Below, one piece after another: positions 36,710 through 45,742 of a stretch of 64,000 bases of DNA (its first letter is position 1; the number at the start of each line of letters is the position of its first letter). The stretch is from Saprospirales bacterium (GTDB lineage: Bacteria > Bacteroidota > Bacteroidia > Chitinophagales > JADIYW01), in NCBI GenBank assembly GCA_016711605.1, contig JADJSS010000007.1, positions 1-64,000 on the forward strand, read 5' to 3'. Position numbers and translations under genes: made by a program. The notes under the pieces are model-generated. The model searched no databases, had not been told where the DNA came from, and saw only the letters and a list, made by a program, of their open reading frames with translations.

Positions 36710-37480
36710 TTATGCTACTTCTTCTTCAGAAAGTAAAATAGCTGAATCATCAACGCCAGCTAAAATTCTGCCGCAATGTTCGCAAGTGCTAATTTTCTTT
36801 TTTGTTCTGATTTCTGATTGTGTTTGCGGTGGAATAAAACCGAAGCAACCACCACACGCATTACGTGCAACCAATACCACAGCCAAGCCGTTTCTGTATG
36901 ATTTGCGGATACGAGTGTAAGCTGATAATAATTTTTCTTCTACTTCTGATGAAACTTCAGCAGCTTTTGCTTCTAAATCTTTTTCTTCTTTTTCTGTTTC
37001 TTCAATAATATTATCTAACTCTTTTCTTTTCAAATCTAAATCATTCTTTTTAGAAGATAAGCGTTTGTTTACCTCTTCTAAGTTTTTGTTATGATTTTCA
37101 ATGGTGAAATTTGCTTCTCTGATTTTTTTCTCAGCTAATTGAATTTCTAATTTTTGTAACTCAATTTCTTTGTTCAACGCATCAAACTCACGATTGTTTT
37201 TTACATTGTGTAATTGTTTGTCGTATTTAGTAATTAAACTTTGCGCTTCTTTCATTAACGTTTTGCGATGTTCAATTTCTTCTTTCGCATCTTCAATTTC
37301 AACATTAATTTTAGCAACACGTTTTTCAGTGCCTGCAATTTCGTCTTCTAAATCAGCTACTTCAATTGGTAACTCACCTTTTAAAATATGAATTGCATCA
37401 ATTTTTGAATGAATTGTTTGTAATTCTTCTAAATGTTCTAATTTGTCTGCAACGGTAGTTAATTCTTTTTTACGAGCCAT
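36710..37480 (-). CDS. C4 zinc-ribbon coiled-coil protein (zf-RING_7/DUF164 family)
   Basis: 256 residues, mostly a long antiparallel coiled coil (residues about 15-190, rich in Glu, Lys and Leu) ending in a zinc ribbon with ACGGCFGFIPPQ and STCEHCGRILAG, four Cys ligands. Relatives are found beside nif3-like genes in many bacteria and are thought to bind nucleic acid; the biochemical role is unsettled. The start is only 2 bp from the upstream Nif3-like stop, so the two form one operon that ends at the hairpin 36659-36687. Confidence 0.9.
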   Translation of the reverse strand: MARKKELTTVADKLEHLEELQTIHSKIDAIHILKGELPIEVADLEDEIAGTEKRVAKINVEIEDAKEEIEHRKTLMKEAQSLITKYDKQLHNVKNNREFDALNKEIELQKLEIQLAEKKIREANFTIENHNKNLEEVNKRLSSKKNDLDLKRKELDNIIEETEKEEKDLEAKAAEVSSEVEEKLLSAYTRIRKSYRNGLAVVLVARNACGGCFGFIPPQTQSEIRTKKKISTCEHCGRILAGVDDSAILLSEEEVA

Positions 37481-37482
37481 TG

Positions 37483-38577
37483 TTATATGTAATTTACTGG
37501 ATTAGTGTTAATTGTTGAAATTTGGACTGCAAAATTAGGAAATTTTTCTGAAATTATTTTATTAAATAGTTGTGAAGTAAATTGTTCACTTTCATAATGG
37601 CCAATATCGCATATAATTAATTGATTATCAGCATCAAAAAATTGATGATACTTAAAATCACCAGTAATAAAAACATCGGCTTTTTGCGAAATTGCGTGAT
37701 TTAACAGAAAACTGCCTGCGCCACCGCAAACAGCAACTGTTTTTATTGGCTTATTTAACAACGATGTATACCGAATGCATTGTGTGTTCATCTTTTCTTT
37801 CAAATACGATAAAAACTGCATTTCATCCATTTCGTTTTCCAAATCGCCAATCATACCAGAACCAACATCTTGAAAAGCATTATCTAATGAAATGATTTCA
37901 AAAGCAACTTCTTCATACGGATGATTTGCTTTTAATGTTTGAATAATTTTCGATTCTAAATAATATGGAAAAATCACTTCAATTTTGGCTTCGTTTTCGT
38001 TGCTTCTGATTCCATTTTCACCAACAACTGGATTTGCAAGTTCGTTTGGTTTAAACGTTCCGTTTCCTTCAACAGAAAAACTACATTCGCTGTAATTGCC
38101 AATATTTCCTGCGCCTGCAGCAAACAATGCGTTTAATAAATCGTCTTTTCTTTTGGTTGGAATATAAGTAAAGAGTTTTTTTAAGATTGATTTTTTGGGT
38201 TCTAAAATTTTTCTGTTTTTAAGATTTAATTTTTCCGCAATTACATCACTTACACCAAGTCGAACATTATCAATATTAGTGTGACAAGCATAAATAGCAA
38301 TATCATTTTTGATGGCCTTGATGATGGTTCGTTCGATATAGTTTTTGCCATTAATTTTTTTCAAACCAGAAAAAATAATCGGATGATGTGCTACAATTAG
38401 ATTACAATTTTTGGCAATTGCTTCGTCAACAACCGCTTCAATTGAGTCTAAGCAAATTAAAACACCAGTACAATCGGTCAATTTGTCGCCAATAATCAAA
38501 CCAGCATTATCATAATTTTCTTGGTATGATATTGGAGCAAAGTTTTCGATAGTTTGAATTATTTCTGCTATTTTCAT
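37483..38577 (-). CDS. Nif3-like dinuclear metal-centre protein
   Basis: 364 residues, the long form with a PII/CutA1-like insert in the middle (about 130-240). Metal ligands: NLIVAHHPIIFSG (two His), YACHTNIDN, and near the C-terminus CDIGHYESEQF (His and Glu). NIF3/YbgI proteins form toroidal hexamers with two metals; proposed roles include GTP cyclohydrolase-like hydrolysis and metal handling, but function in bacteria is uncertain. Co-operonic with the zinc-ribbon gene 2 bp downstream. Confidence 0.92.
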   Translation of the reverse strand: MKIAEIIQTIENFAPISYQENYDNAGLIIGDKLTDCTGVLICLDSIEAVVDEAIAKNCNLIVAHHPIIFSGLKKINGKNYIERTIIKAIKNDIAIYACHTNIDNVRLGVSDVIAEKLNLKNRKILEPKKSILKKLFTYIPTKRKDDLLNALFAAGAGNIGNYSECSFSVEGNGTFKPNELANPVVGENGIRSNENEAKIEVIFPYYLESKIIQTLKANHPYEEVAFEIISLDNAFQDVGSGMIGDLENEMDEMQFLSYLKEKMNTQCIRYTSLLNKPIKTVAVCGGAGSFLLNHAISQKADVFITGDFKYHQFFDADNQLIICDIGHYESEQFTSQLFNKIISEKFPNFAVQISTINTNPVNYI

Positions 38578-38670
38578 GTGTTTGATATTAAATGAAGATA
38601 AAGTTATGCTTTAATGCTTTAATAAAAAATAATTAAAACACTTAGATTCATAATATTAGAATTTAGGAAG

Positions 38671-39762
38671 TTGTTTAAAATAATAAAATTGAAATTTTTA
38701 ATAAAAATAGTACTCTTTCCGTTTGCGCTAATTTATGGTGCAATTATCTGGTTGCGAAATTGGTTGTATAAATCAAATTTTATTGGCTCTACTGATTTTG
38801 AAATTCCTGTAATTTCTATTGGAAATTTAAGCGTTGGTGGCACTGGCAAAACGCCATTTGTAGAGTTGTTGATTGAACTTTTATATACTGAATTTGAAAT
38901 AGGAATTTTGAGTCGCGGTTACAAGCGAAAAACGAGTGGTTATATTGCTGTTCAATCGCATCATACTGCAAAAGAAGTTGGTGATGAGCCATTGATGCTG
39001 AAACTAAAATATCCGATGGTAAATGTTAGTGTTGGCGAAGAACGTGTAATTGCGATTCCGAAAATGCTGCACGAGTTTCCGGACACAAAAGTTATTTTGT
39101 TAGACGATGCATTTCAGCATCAAAGTGTGCGACCTGATATTAATATTTTACTGACTACTTTTGACAAACCATTTTGGAATGATTCGATTTTGCCACTTGG
39201 TACTTTGCGCGAATTTGAATCAGGAAAAAACAGAGCGAATATTATAGTTGTAACAAAATGTTCGGAAAATTTAACCGAGAAAGAGCAAGTAAAAATCATA
39301 GATAAAATAAAACCAACTGCAAATCAAAAAGTATTCTTTACATCCATAAAATATGGTGTTGCGTATAATTTATTAAATGGAAATGACAGATTAGAATTGA
39401 ATAAAAATGCTTCTGAGATTTTAGTAACTGGAATTGCAAATGCTGATTCGTTAAAAAATTATTTGTCAGAAAAATCGAAAGAAATTATTCATTTTAATTT
39501 CAGCGATCATCATTTTTTTGAGCAACACGAATTAGAAACGATTAAAAAAAACTATCCTTCTTTTACACGATGGATTACTACTGAAAAAGATGGTGTGCGT
39601 TTAGCTGCACATGCAAAATGGTTGGCAGAAAATAATATTTCTTTGTATTGCATTCCAATAAAAACACAACTTATTGGAAATAATAAATCAGATTTTTCTA
39701 CAGTAGTAAAAGGTTTTTTACAGCATTTTTATGGTGATGAAAAACTGGATAATAATAATTAA
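38671..39762 (+). CDS. lpxK: tetraacyldisaccharide 4'-kinase
   Basis: Phosphorylates the lipid A precursor at the 4' position at the inner membrane, showing that the organism makes lipid A. 363 residues: one N-terminal helix (FLIKIVLFPFALIYGAIIW), Walker A GNLSVGGTGKTP (residues 51-62), Walker B-like KVILLDDAFQH, and LPLGTLREF. No ATG is available; TTG at 38671 or TTG at 38689 is the start. Followed by a strong terminator at 39791. Confidence 0.94.
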   Translation: MFKIIKLKFLIKIVLFPFALIYGAIIWLRNWLYKSNFIGSTDFEIPVISIGNLSVGGTGKTPFVELLIELLYTEFEIGILSRGYKRKTSGYIAVQSHHTAKEVGDEPLMLKLKYPMVNVSVGEERVIAIPKMLHEFPDTKVILLDDAFQHQSVRPDINILLTTFDKPFWNDSILPLGTLREFESGKNRANIIVVTKCSENLTEKEQVKIIDKIKPTANQKVFFTSIKYGVAYNLLNGNDRLELNKNASEILVTGIANADSLKNYLSEKSKEIIHFNFSDHHFFEQHELETIKKNYPSFTRWITTEKDGVRLAAHAKWLAENNISLYCIPIKTQLIGNNKSDFSTVVKGFLQHFYGDEKLDNNN

Positions 39763-39790
39763 TTTCAATAACAACATTATTTAAAATAAC

Positions 39791-39820
39791 AAAAACGCCG
39801 ACCAAATGGTCGGCGTTTTT
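39791..39820 (+). terminator. intrinsic terminator of lpxK
   Basis: A 14-bp perfect stem (AAAAACGCCGACCA and its complement) with a 2-base nominal loop, ending in a T-run. Being palindromic and A/T-flanked, it could act on both strands. Confidence 0.88.
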
Positions 39821-39829
39821 GTTTGTCAA

Positions 39830-39864
39830 AAACATTTCCAAAGTTTATAACTTTGGAAATGTTT
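39830..39864 (-). terminator. terminator of the OmpA/TSP3 gene
   Basis: A 16-bp perfect stem AAACATTTCCAAAGTT / AACTTTGGAAATGTTT with a 3-base loop, 8 bases from the stop at 39872. It shares the CCAAAGTT core with the hairpin at 17174. Confidence 0.8.
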
Positions 39865-39871
39865 GAAATCT

Positions 39872-42268
39872 TTATTTAAAATTCAAATTGAATTCTACAC
39901 GTCTGTTTTGTGCTCTTCCAGCTGCTGTTTTATTATCAGCAATTGGTTTAGACAAACCATAACCTGAAGAAGTCATTCTAGAAGCATCAACGCCTTGTTT
40001 TACTAAGTAATCCAACGCTGCTTTTGCTCTGTCTTGAGATAATTTCAAGTTTAAATCAGCTTTACCAACATTGTCAGTATGTCCATCAATGCTTACATTA
40101 TAGTAGTCGTATTCTTTTAAGATTTTTGCTACTTCATTTAAGATTGCATAAGATACTGGTTTGATAACTGCTTTACCTGTTTCGAATTGAATATTACGTG
40201 CTTTTAACAACACTTTTTTAATCTTTTCTTCCATCACAGGACAACCTTTGTTTTCTTTCGGACCTTTTACTGTTGGACAAGCATCATCTTTATCTAAAAC
40301 GCCATCGCCATCTGTATCTAAATAAGGACAACCTTGATTTGCAACTGGACCTTTTACAGTAACACATTTATCTTCATTATCGTAAACGCCATCGCCATCT
40401 GTATCTGGACAACCTTTGTGTGCTTTATCACCAGCAACATCTGGACATGCATCTTCGCTATCTTGAACGCCATCGCCATCTCTATCTGGGCAACCAGCAA
40501 ATTCTTTCAATCCTTTTACATCCGGACAAGCATCATCTTTATCAGCAATGCCATCACCATCACGGTCTGGGCAACCTTTCAATTCTTTTAAGCCAGCAAC
40601 TTCAGGGCAATCATCTTCCATGTCGATAATTCCGTCGCCATCTTTGTCAGGACATCCTTGTAATTCTTTTAAACCAGCAACGTCAGGACATTTGTCTTCT
40701 GTATCTAAGATACCATCGCCATCGCGGTCAGGACAACCTTTTGCTTCGCAAGTTCCTTTAACGTTTGGACATAAATCTTTTTTGTTTGATACGCCATCTT
40801 TGTCTTTATCTTTTGCTTTCATGTTAGGAATAGAAATTTTCAAACCCATTTGAATATTGATATCTCTTGCGTTTCCTTTTTTCATTTTAATTAATGTAGA
40901 AAAGATATCTTGAGAAGCAATGTATAATGGACCAGCTCTGAAACCAAGGCCCCATTGTGCATTCGCTAATTGATCAACAGCAACAGGCATGTAAACACCA
41001 GCCCATTTATAATCGTAACGTGGTGTAACTGCTACTGTGCTTAAGTGGTGAACATTGTTTCCTTTTTGTGGTAACGGATTGATTTGAGCTGCAACATTAA
41101 CACCAAATCCTTTAACAATATTTACATCAGCCCAAACATTGATAGTTGTTGGCAACCACATTTTGAAAGTGCTTTCATTATTTGCTTGCGTACCTTGATT
41201 TAACCAATTATATAATAAAGTGTTTTCATTAAACTGATCACCTGATTTTACTAAGTTTAAATTGTAATCTCTTACTGAATCAGATTTAGTGTATTTTAAA
41301 CGGCCAATATTAATTACAGAGAAACCTACTTGAATAAAATGTTTGTCTCTTTCATTGTAAAATAAATCTTTACAATCCATAGAATATTTTTGTTTGTCTT
41401 TTTCTCTTCTAAATTCATATACTAAAGCAATATCAGCTGCAGCTGACCATTTAGAAATAGAATTATCTTTAAACGCTTTAAAAATTTCTTTCGCATCATC
41501 ACCATCAAAATCACCGTGTGATGGCAAGAAATATTCTAAATTTTTAGTAGCACCTACTTTCATGTTCGCTTGAACTGAAATAGTATCTAAATTATCAAAA
41601 CGATAGTTAAATTGATCAGAATATGCGTATAAAGCAGCCAAACCTTTCACCACCTTTAAAGTAGCTCCAATTTTTAAGAAGTGTTTATCTTTATCTAATA
41701 CCACGCGAGAATACGTTACACCAGCATCAGCCCAAGCCATACCTTTAACACCAACATTTGTAAGCGAGTTATTGACACCAACAAAGTTTCCGATTTTTGT
41801 GAATGCATCGTTGCCCCAACCCCAACGCAAATTTCGTGCTAATGCTTCGCCAACATTATCAACGTTTACAATTGAATTTAAATGAGAAGAAAATGCAATT
41901 GCTTGATTATTGCTTTTGTTTTTTCCAAAACCTACTAAAAAAGACAATGGCAATTGCGTGGTAGAACTTGAATATGCAAATTTCTTTTTACCGTTTAAGT
42001 TTTCTTTTAAGTTTAATTCATCGTCGAAATTATTAAACATTGAAAGCTTACCTTTCATTCCGATGTAGCTGTTGCTTGTAGTCATATCCGTTGTAAATAA
42101 ATTGATATCTACTAAATAACGACTGTCAGCAATTGCTGGATTGTAATTTACGTTGGTAATTCCACCAAAGTTACTGGCTCTAATTCCTAAGAACTGAGCT
42201 CTTGTACTCAACATACAGACCAATGCTGTAAGTAATAGTGCAATTTTTTTGTTTGCTTGTTTTTTCAT
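39872..42268 (-). CDS. OmpA-family outer-membrane protein with DUF5723-like barrel and thrombospondin type 3 repeats
   Basis: 798 residues. Signal peptide (residues 1-24, CMLSTRAQ). An N-terminal region of about 450 residues (RASNFGGITNVNYNPAIADSRY, many aromatic alternations) looks like a DUF5723/PorP-like outer-membrane barrel. Seven TSP3-type calcium-binding repeats (DRDGDGxxDxEDxCPDVxG pattern, each ending GCP) follow, and the C-terminal OmpA domain (IDGHTDNVGKADLNLKLSQ, NRRVEFNL) binds peptidoglycan. It links the outer membrane to the wall and probably needs Ca2+ for the repeats. Transcribed alone, with promoter upstream and terminator downstream. Confidence 0.92.
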   Translation of the reverse strand: MKKQANKKIALLLTALVCMLSTRAQFLGIRASNFGGITNVNYNPAIADSRYLVDINLFTTDMTTSNSYIGMKGKLSMFNNFDDELNLKENLNGKKKFAYSSSTTQLPLSFLVGFGKNKSNNQAIAFSSHLNSIVNVDNVGEALARNLRWGWGNDAFTKIGNFVGVNNSLTNVGVKGMAWADAGVTYSRVVLDKDKHFLKIGATLKVVKGLAALYAYSDQFNYRFDNLDTISVQANMKVGATKNLEYFLPSHGDFDGDDAKEIFKAFKDNSISKWSAAADIALVYEFRREKDKQKYSMDCKDLFYNERDKHFIQVGFSVINIGRLKYTKSDSVRDYNLNLVKSGDQFNENTLLYNWLNQGTQANNESTFKMWLPTTINVWADVNIVKGFGVNVAAQINPLPQKGNNVHHLSTVAVTPRYDYKWAGVYMPVAVDQLANAQWGLGFRAGPLYIASQDIFSTLIKMKKGNARDINIQMGLKISIPNMKAKDKDKDGVSNKKDLCPNVKGTCEAKGCPDRDGDGILDTEDKCPDVAGLKELQGCPDKDGDGIIDMEDDCPEVAGLKELKGCPDRDGDGIADKDDACPDVKGLKEFAGCPDRDGDGVQDSEDACPDVAGDKAHKGCPDTDGDGVYDNEDKCVTVKGPVANQGCPYLDTDGDGVLDKDDACPTVKGPKENKGCPVMEEKIKKVLLKARNIQFETGKAVIKPVSYAILNEVAKILKEYDYYNVSIDGHTDNVGKADLNLKLSQDRAKAALDYLVKQGVDASRMTSSGYGLSKPIADNKTAAGRAQNRRVEFNLNFK
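40240..40812 (-). repeat. seven TSP3-type coding repeats
   Basis: Tandem units of about 27 codons (81 bp) with conserved GATGGCGATGG-type cores coding DxDGDG, and CP at the end of each unit. Coding, inside the OmpA-family gene. Confidence 0.85.
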
Positions 42269-42317
42269 TTTTTTGTGATTATTAATAATTTTTTTTATTA
42301 TTTTTCCTAATAGAGCA

Positions 42318-42325
42318 CAAAAGTA
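42318..42325 (-). promoter_or_regulatory. possible -7 box (TACTTTTG) of the OmpA-family gene
   Basis: TACTTTTG on the minus strand fits TAnnTTTG, 49 bases from the ATG at 42268. A -33 element is not clear. Confidence 0.4.
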
Positions 42326-42415
42326 GTATATCAGTTGCGTTGAAATGTTTGATATATGTTACGTTTTTATTAACTACTTTAAAACAAAATTATACAACTA
42401 ATTAAAAAAGTGTAG

Positions 42416-42444
42416 TTGGAAATTAAAATAATCTGTTATATTTG
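42416..42444 (+). promoter_or_regulatory. Bacteroidota-type promoter of the DUF4290-murA operon
   Basis: TTG (42416-42418), 18-base spacer, TATATTTG (42437-42444), the TTG/TAnnTTTG consensus. Transcription would start near 42450, about 145 bases upstream of the first ATG. Confidence 0.7.
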
Positions 42445-42596
42445 TAGTCCTACGTAGGCATATTCAAGTCGTTCTAGTACATAGTATGTTTTACAAACAA
42501 TTTTAGCAATCAAATTTTATATTTTAAAAGAATAGTGAAAGTTTTCATTATTTATTAGTTTGACACTAACTCAACTCAAAATTTAAAAACAAACAC

Positions 42597-43322
42597 ATGA
42601 ATTATAATACAGAAAGGAATGATATTGAGATGCGCGAATATGGTCGCCATGTCCAGAAAATGGTAGATTATGCATTGACCCTTGACGACAGAAAAGAGCG
42701 ACAAAAAGTGGCGGCTTCTATCATTCAATTAATGGGTATCATTAATCCGCAATTGAGAACCACAGCAGATTACAAACAAAAACTTTGGGATCATCTTTTT
42801 ATTATTTCTAAATTTCAATTAGATGTAGATTCGCCATTTCCAATTCCGACTACTGAAACTGCACGTATTAAACCTGCAGATTTGCCGTATCCACAAAAAA
42901 GAATTAAGTTAAAACATTATGGTAAAAATGTAGAATCATTGGTTAAAAAAGCCATTGAAATGGAAGATGAAGATAAGAAGGCTCAGTTCACTGAAATTAT
43001 TGGCAACTTCATGAAAATGGCGTACAAAAACTGGAGCAATGAAGAGGTAAGCAACGATTTGGTGAAAGAAGATATGAAAACAATTTCTGGAGGCGAATTG
43101 GAAATTAGTGCTGATATGAATATAGAAGCAATGACGCGTCAACAAAACAAACGTTATTCGCAAAACACAAGAAGTAATTACAGTAATAATAACAATAGAA
43201 ACAATAACCGAAACAATAACAACAATAGAAACAACAATAATAACAGAAACAACAATAACAACAACAGAAACAACAACAACAATAGAAATAACAACAATAA
43301 TCGTTTTAATAAAAATAGCTAA
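42597..43322 (+). CDS. DUF4290 protein with Asn/Arg low-complexity tail
   Basis: 241 residues. Residues 1-180 form the helical DUF4290 domain (NDIEMREYGRHVQKMVDYALTL, ASIIQLMGIINPQLRT, KLWDHLFIISKF). The last 48 residues are almost only Asn with regularly spaced Arg, disordered and polybasic; this is encoded by an AAC/AAT/AGA repeat. The family is confined to Bacteroidota, lies upstream of murA in many genomes and has no assigned function. The stop TAA overlaps the ATG of murA by one base, so the genes are probably translationally coupled. Confidence 0.88.
   Translation: MNYNTERNDIEMREYGRHVQKMVDYALTLDDRKERQKVAASIIQLMGIINPQLRTTADYKQKLWDHLFIISKFQLDVDSPFPIPTTETARIKPADLPYPQKRIKLKHYGKNVESLVKKAIEMEDEDKKAQFTEIIGNFMKMAYKNWSNEEVSNDLVKEDMKTISGGELEISADMNIEAMTRQQNKRYSQNTRSNYSNNNNRNNNRNNNNNRNNNNNRNNNNNNRNNNNNRNNNNNRFNKNS
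43177..43319 (+). repeat. coding AAC/AAT microsatellite-like tract
   Basis: About 48 codons, mostly Asn with Arg every three to six positions, immediately before the DUF4290 stop and the murA start. Such tracts are prone to slippage. Confidence 0.75.
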
Positions 43323-44632
43323 TGAGCACAGACGCTTTCGAAGTAAGAGGTGGTAAACCATTAAGTGGTTCTATTGTTCCACAAGGTGCAAAAAACGAAG
43401 CACTACAAATTCTATCAGCTGTATTATTGTCTGAAGAAGACATCACTATTTCTAATATTCCAGATATTTTAGATGTAAATGTTTTAATAGAATTATTGGC
43501 TGAAATGAATGTTGCTGTAAAAAAAATAGATTCAGAAACATATACATTCAACGCAAAAAATGTAGATCCTGCAATTCTATTAACCGAAAAATTTAAAAAA
43601 CGTGCCGCACATTTACGTGGTTCTGTTATGATTTTAGGACCACTTTTAGCACGCTTCAAACGTGCCTATTTACCAACACCAGGTGGCGACAAAATCGGCA
43701 GAAGACGCTTAGATACGCACTTTCTCGGCTTTCAGGAACTCGGTGCAACTTTTCAATTTGATAAAGAAAACTCATTCTATTCTTTAACTACTGAAAAATT
43801 AATTGGCAAATATATTTTACTCGAAGAACCATCTGTAACAGGCACAGCAAACATAGTAATGGCTGCTGTTTTAGCAGAAGGCACAACCACTATTTTCAAC
43901 GCAGCTTGCGAACCATATTTACAACAATTGTGTAATATGCTCAACCGAATGGGTGCGAAAATTTCAGGAATCGGCTCCAATTTATTAACGATTGAAGGCG
44001 TGCAAAAACTCGGTGGCACCGAACATCGTTTGCTTCCAGACATGATTGAAATAGGCAGTTTTATTGGCTTAGCAGCGATGACCAAATCGTATATTACTAT
44101 TAAAAATTGCCGATTAGATATGCTTGGTGTGATACCAAAATATTTTCAGAAATTAGGAATCAAATTAGAATTCAACAATGATGATATTATTGTACATGGA
44201 CAAGAACGTTACGAAGTACAAAACTTTATAGATGGTTCAATTTTAACCATTTCTGATGGACCTTGGCCAATGTTTACACCAGATTTATTAAGTATAGTTT
44301 TAGTAACAGCTATCCAAGCAGAAGGCAGTGTTTTAATACACCAAAAAATGTTTGAAAGTCGTTTGTTTTTTGTAGATAAATTGATTGATATGGGTGCAAA
44401 AATTATTTTGTGCGACCCACATCGTGCAACCGTTATTGGCTTAAACAGAGAATATAATTTGCGTGGCATCAACATGAGTTCACCAGATATTAGAGCTGGT
44501 GTTTCTTTATTAATTGCAGCACTTTCTGCTGACGGTAAAAGTACCATTTCTAATATTCATCAAATAGATCGTGGTTATCAATACATCGATTTGCGTTTGC
44601 AAGCACTTGGAGCAGATATTAAACGTTTATAA
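43322..44632 (+). CDS. murA: UDP-N-acetylglucosamine 1-carboxyvinyltransferase, Asp-type
   Basis: Transfers enolpyruvate from PEP to UDP-GlcNAc, the first committed step of peptidoglycan synthesis, in the cytoplasm. 436 residues, full length, with the EPSP-synthase-like double fold (VPQGAKNEALQI near the N-terminus, PDIRAGVSLLIAALSADG near the C-terminus). The catalytic loop reads TPGGDKIGRRRLDTH. The residue aligned to E. coli Cys115 is Asp123, so the enzyme should be insensitive to fosfomycin. It is in an operon with DUF4290 (1-base overlap). Confidence 0.95.
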   Translation: MSTDAFEVRGGKPLSGSIVPQGAKNEALQILSAVLLSEEDITISNIPDILDVNVLIELLAEMNVAVKKIDSETYTFNAKNVDPAILLTEKFKKRAAHLRGSVMILGPLLARFKRAYLPTPGGDKIGRRRLDTHFLGFQELGATFQFDKENSFYSLTTEKLIGKYILLEEPSVTGTANIVMAAVLAEGTTTIFNAACEPYLQQLCNMLNRMGAKISGIGSNLLTIEGVQKLGGTEHRLLPDMIEIGSFIGLAAMTKSYITIKNCRLDMLGVIPKYFQKLGIKLEFNNDDIIVHGQERYEVQNFIDGSILTISDGPWPMFTPDLLSIVLVTAIQAEGSVLIHQKMFESRLFFVDKLIDMGAKIILCDPHRATVIGLNREYNLRGINMSSPDIRAGVSLLIAALSADGKSTISNIHQIDRGYQYIDLRLQALGADIKRL

Positions 44633-44729
44633 ATTCTATACTTGTTTCTTGTGATAATTTTGTGATATTTTTAGATTTACTTTGTTTTGTAAGGAATTCA
44701 TTTACACTTCGTCAATTAAATTAAAAAGT

Positions 44730-45668
44730 ATGCACCGAATTATTTTAATACTATTAAGCGTGTTTGTTTTAACTAAATACTCTAACGCACAAGGTTGCAG
44801 CGACGCTGGTTTCTGCACTGTTGGTTCAAATGCTGATATTTCATCAGAAAAATATGCTGCTAAAAAAGATAGCAGTCAATCATCACCAAAAAAACATTTT
44901 GTAAAAGTTGGTGTTAGTGTTGCATTAGGCGAACAATCAGTTTTTATACTTACACCACATATCGAAGGTTCTTTCCAAATAAATCCACGTTCTTCTATAA
45001 ATATTAAAACAAACTTACAAGCTGCTTTTGGAAAACAAGTCACAAAATTTGGAATGGGTGATATTACCATTTCACATTCAACTAATTTATTAAGCAAAGC
45101 CAAACATCAATTAGTTTTAAATATTGGCGCAAAATTAGCCACAGGAAGAGCAACTGCAAAAGATAAAAACAAATTCGAATTACCAATGGTTTATCAAAGT
45201 AGTTTAGGTACTTTCGATTTGTTGCTTGGATTAAACTATAAATTCAATTACAAATTAGGTGTTGTTAATATTGCAACAGGATACCAGCAGCCATTAATAC
45301 ATATTAATAGAAATTCTTCAATTGAAAATTTTGATACTTTAAACGCAAAATCTTTTATCAGAAAAGGCGATGTGTTTTTCAGAATAGATAAAATTTTCAC
45401 CATAAAAAAGAAATTTGATCTTGGAGTTGGCGCATTAGCAATCTATCATATTTTAAAAGATGAGATTGTTTTGCAAGATGATTCAAAAGTTGCAATAAAA
45501 GGTTCTCAAGGATTAACACTAAACATTACTGCATTATTTGGTTATCGCATAAATGATAAAATTGAAATTGGCTTAAGTGCTGGTTTTCCAGTACTTGTTC
45601 GAGATGTTCGACCAGATGGTTTAACTCGTAAATTTGCAATTGCACCAGCGTTTACTTATCGTTTTTAA
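44730..45668 (+). CDS. putative outer-membrane beta-barrel protein with CSDAGFC motif
   Basis: 312 residues from Met 44730 (an upstream in-frame Met at 44682 would add a non-signal leader). The signal peptide ends near YSNAQ and is followed by GCSDAGFCTVG, a Cys pair conserved in a Bacteroidota outer-membrane family. The rest alternates polar and hydrophobic residues (HFVKVGVSVALGE, HQLVLNIGAKLATG) and ends with a C-terminal aromatic (AFTYRF), typical of barrels. A transport or structural role is inferred; the substrate is unknown. Terminator at 45692. Confidence 0.75.
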   Translation: MHRIILILLSVFVLTKYSNAQGCSDAGFCTVGSNADISSEKYAAKKDSSQSSPKKHFVKVGVSVALGEQSVFILTPHIEGSFQINPRSSINIKTNLQAAFGKQVTKFGMGDITISHSTNLLSKAKHQLVLNIGAKLATGRATAKDKNKFELPMVYQSSLGTFDLLLGLNYKFNYKLGVVNIATGYQQPLIHINRNSSIENFDTLNAKSFIRKGDVFFRIDKIFTIKKKFDLGVGALAIYHILKDEIVLQDDSKVAIKGSQGLTLNITALFGYRINDKIEIGLSAGFPVLVRDVRPDGLTRKFAIAPAFTYRF

Positions 45669-45691
45669 TTTATTTTTTTGATAATTTTTAT

Positions 45692-45723
45692 AAAATCTAA
45701 CTATCTTTAGTTAGATTTTTTTT
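45692..45723 (+). terminator. intrinsic terminator after the CSDAGFC protein
   Basis: AAAATCTAACT / AGTTAGATTTT stem with a 6-base loop and a T-run (45716-45723), 24 bases after the stop at 45668. Confidence 0.85.
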
Positions 45724-45742
45724 ATTATAAATAGCAATTAAC

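Larger units (their letters stand above)
42269..42596. other. divergent promoter region with long leader
   Basis: A 328-bp gap between the divergent OmpA/TSP3 gene and the DUF4290 gene. It contains a -7-like box for the former (42318-42325), a good promoter for the latter (42416-42444) and a leader of about 145 bp that includes the palindrome CCTACGTAGG at 42449-42458. No ORF or known RNA family was recognised. Confidence 0.6.

Noticed and set aside
40240..40812. Regular 81-bp spacing that could suggest a CRISPR-like array
   Set aside because: The units are coding TSP3 repeats with no unique spacers, inside one gene.
40334..40853. Open frames on the plus strand opposite the TSP3 repeats
   Set aside because: They are antisense shadows of a strongly constrained Asp/Gly/Cys/Pro repeat; the minus strand clearly codes the OmpA-family protein.
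42936..43361. A Val/Ile-rich membrane-like protein on the minus strand
   Set aside because: It is the reverse reading of the Asn/Arg repeat of the DUF4290 gene, which looks hydrophobic only by codon complementarity.
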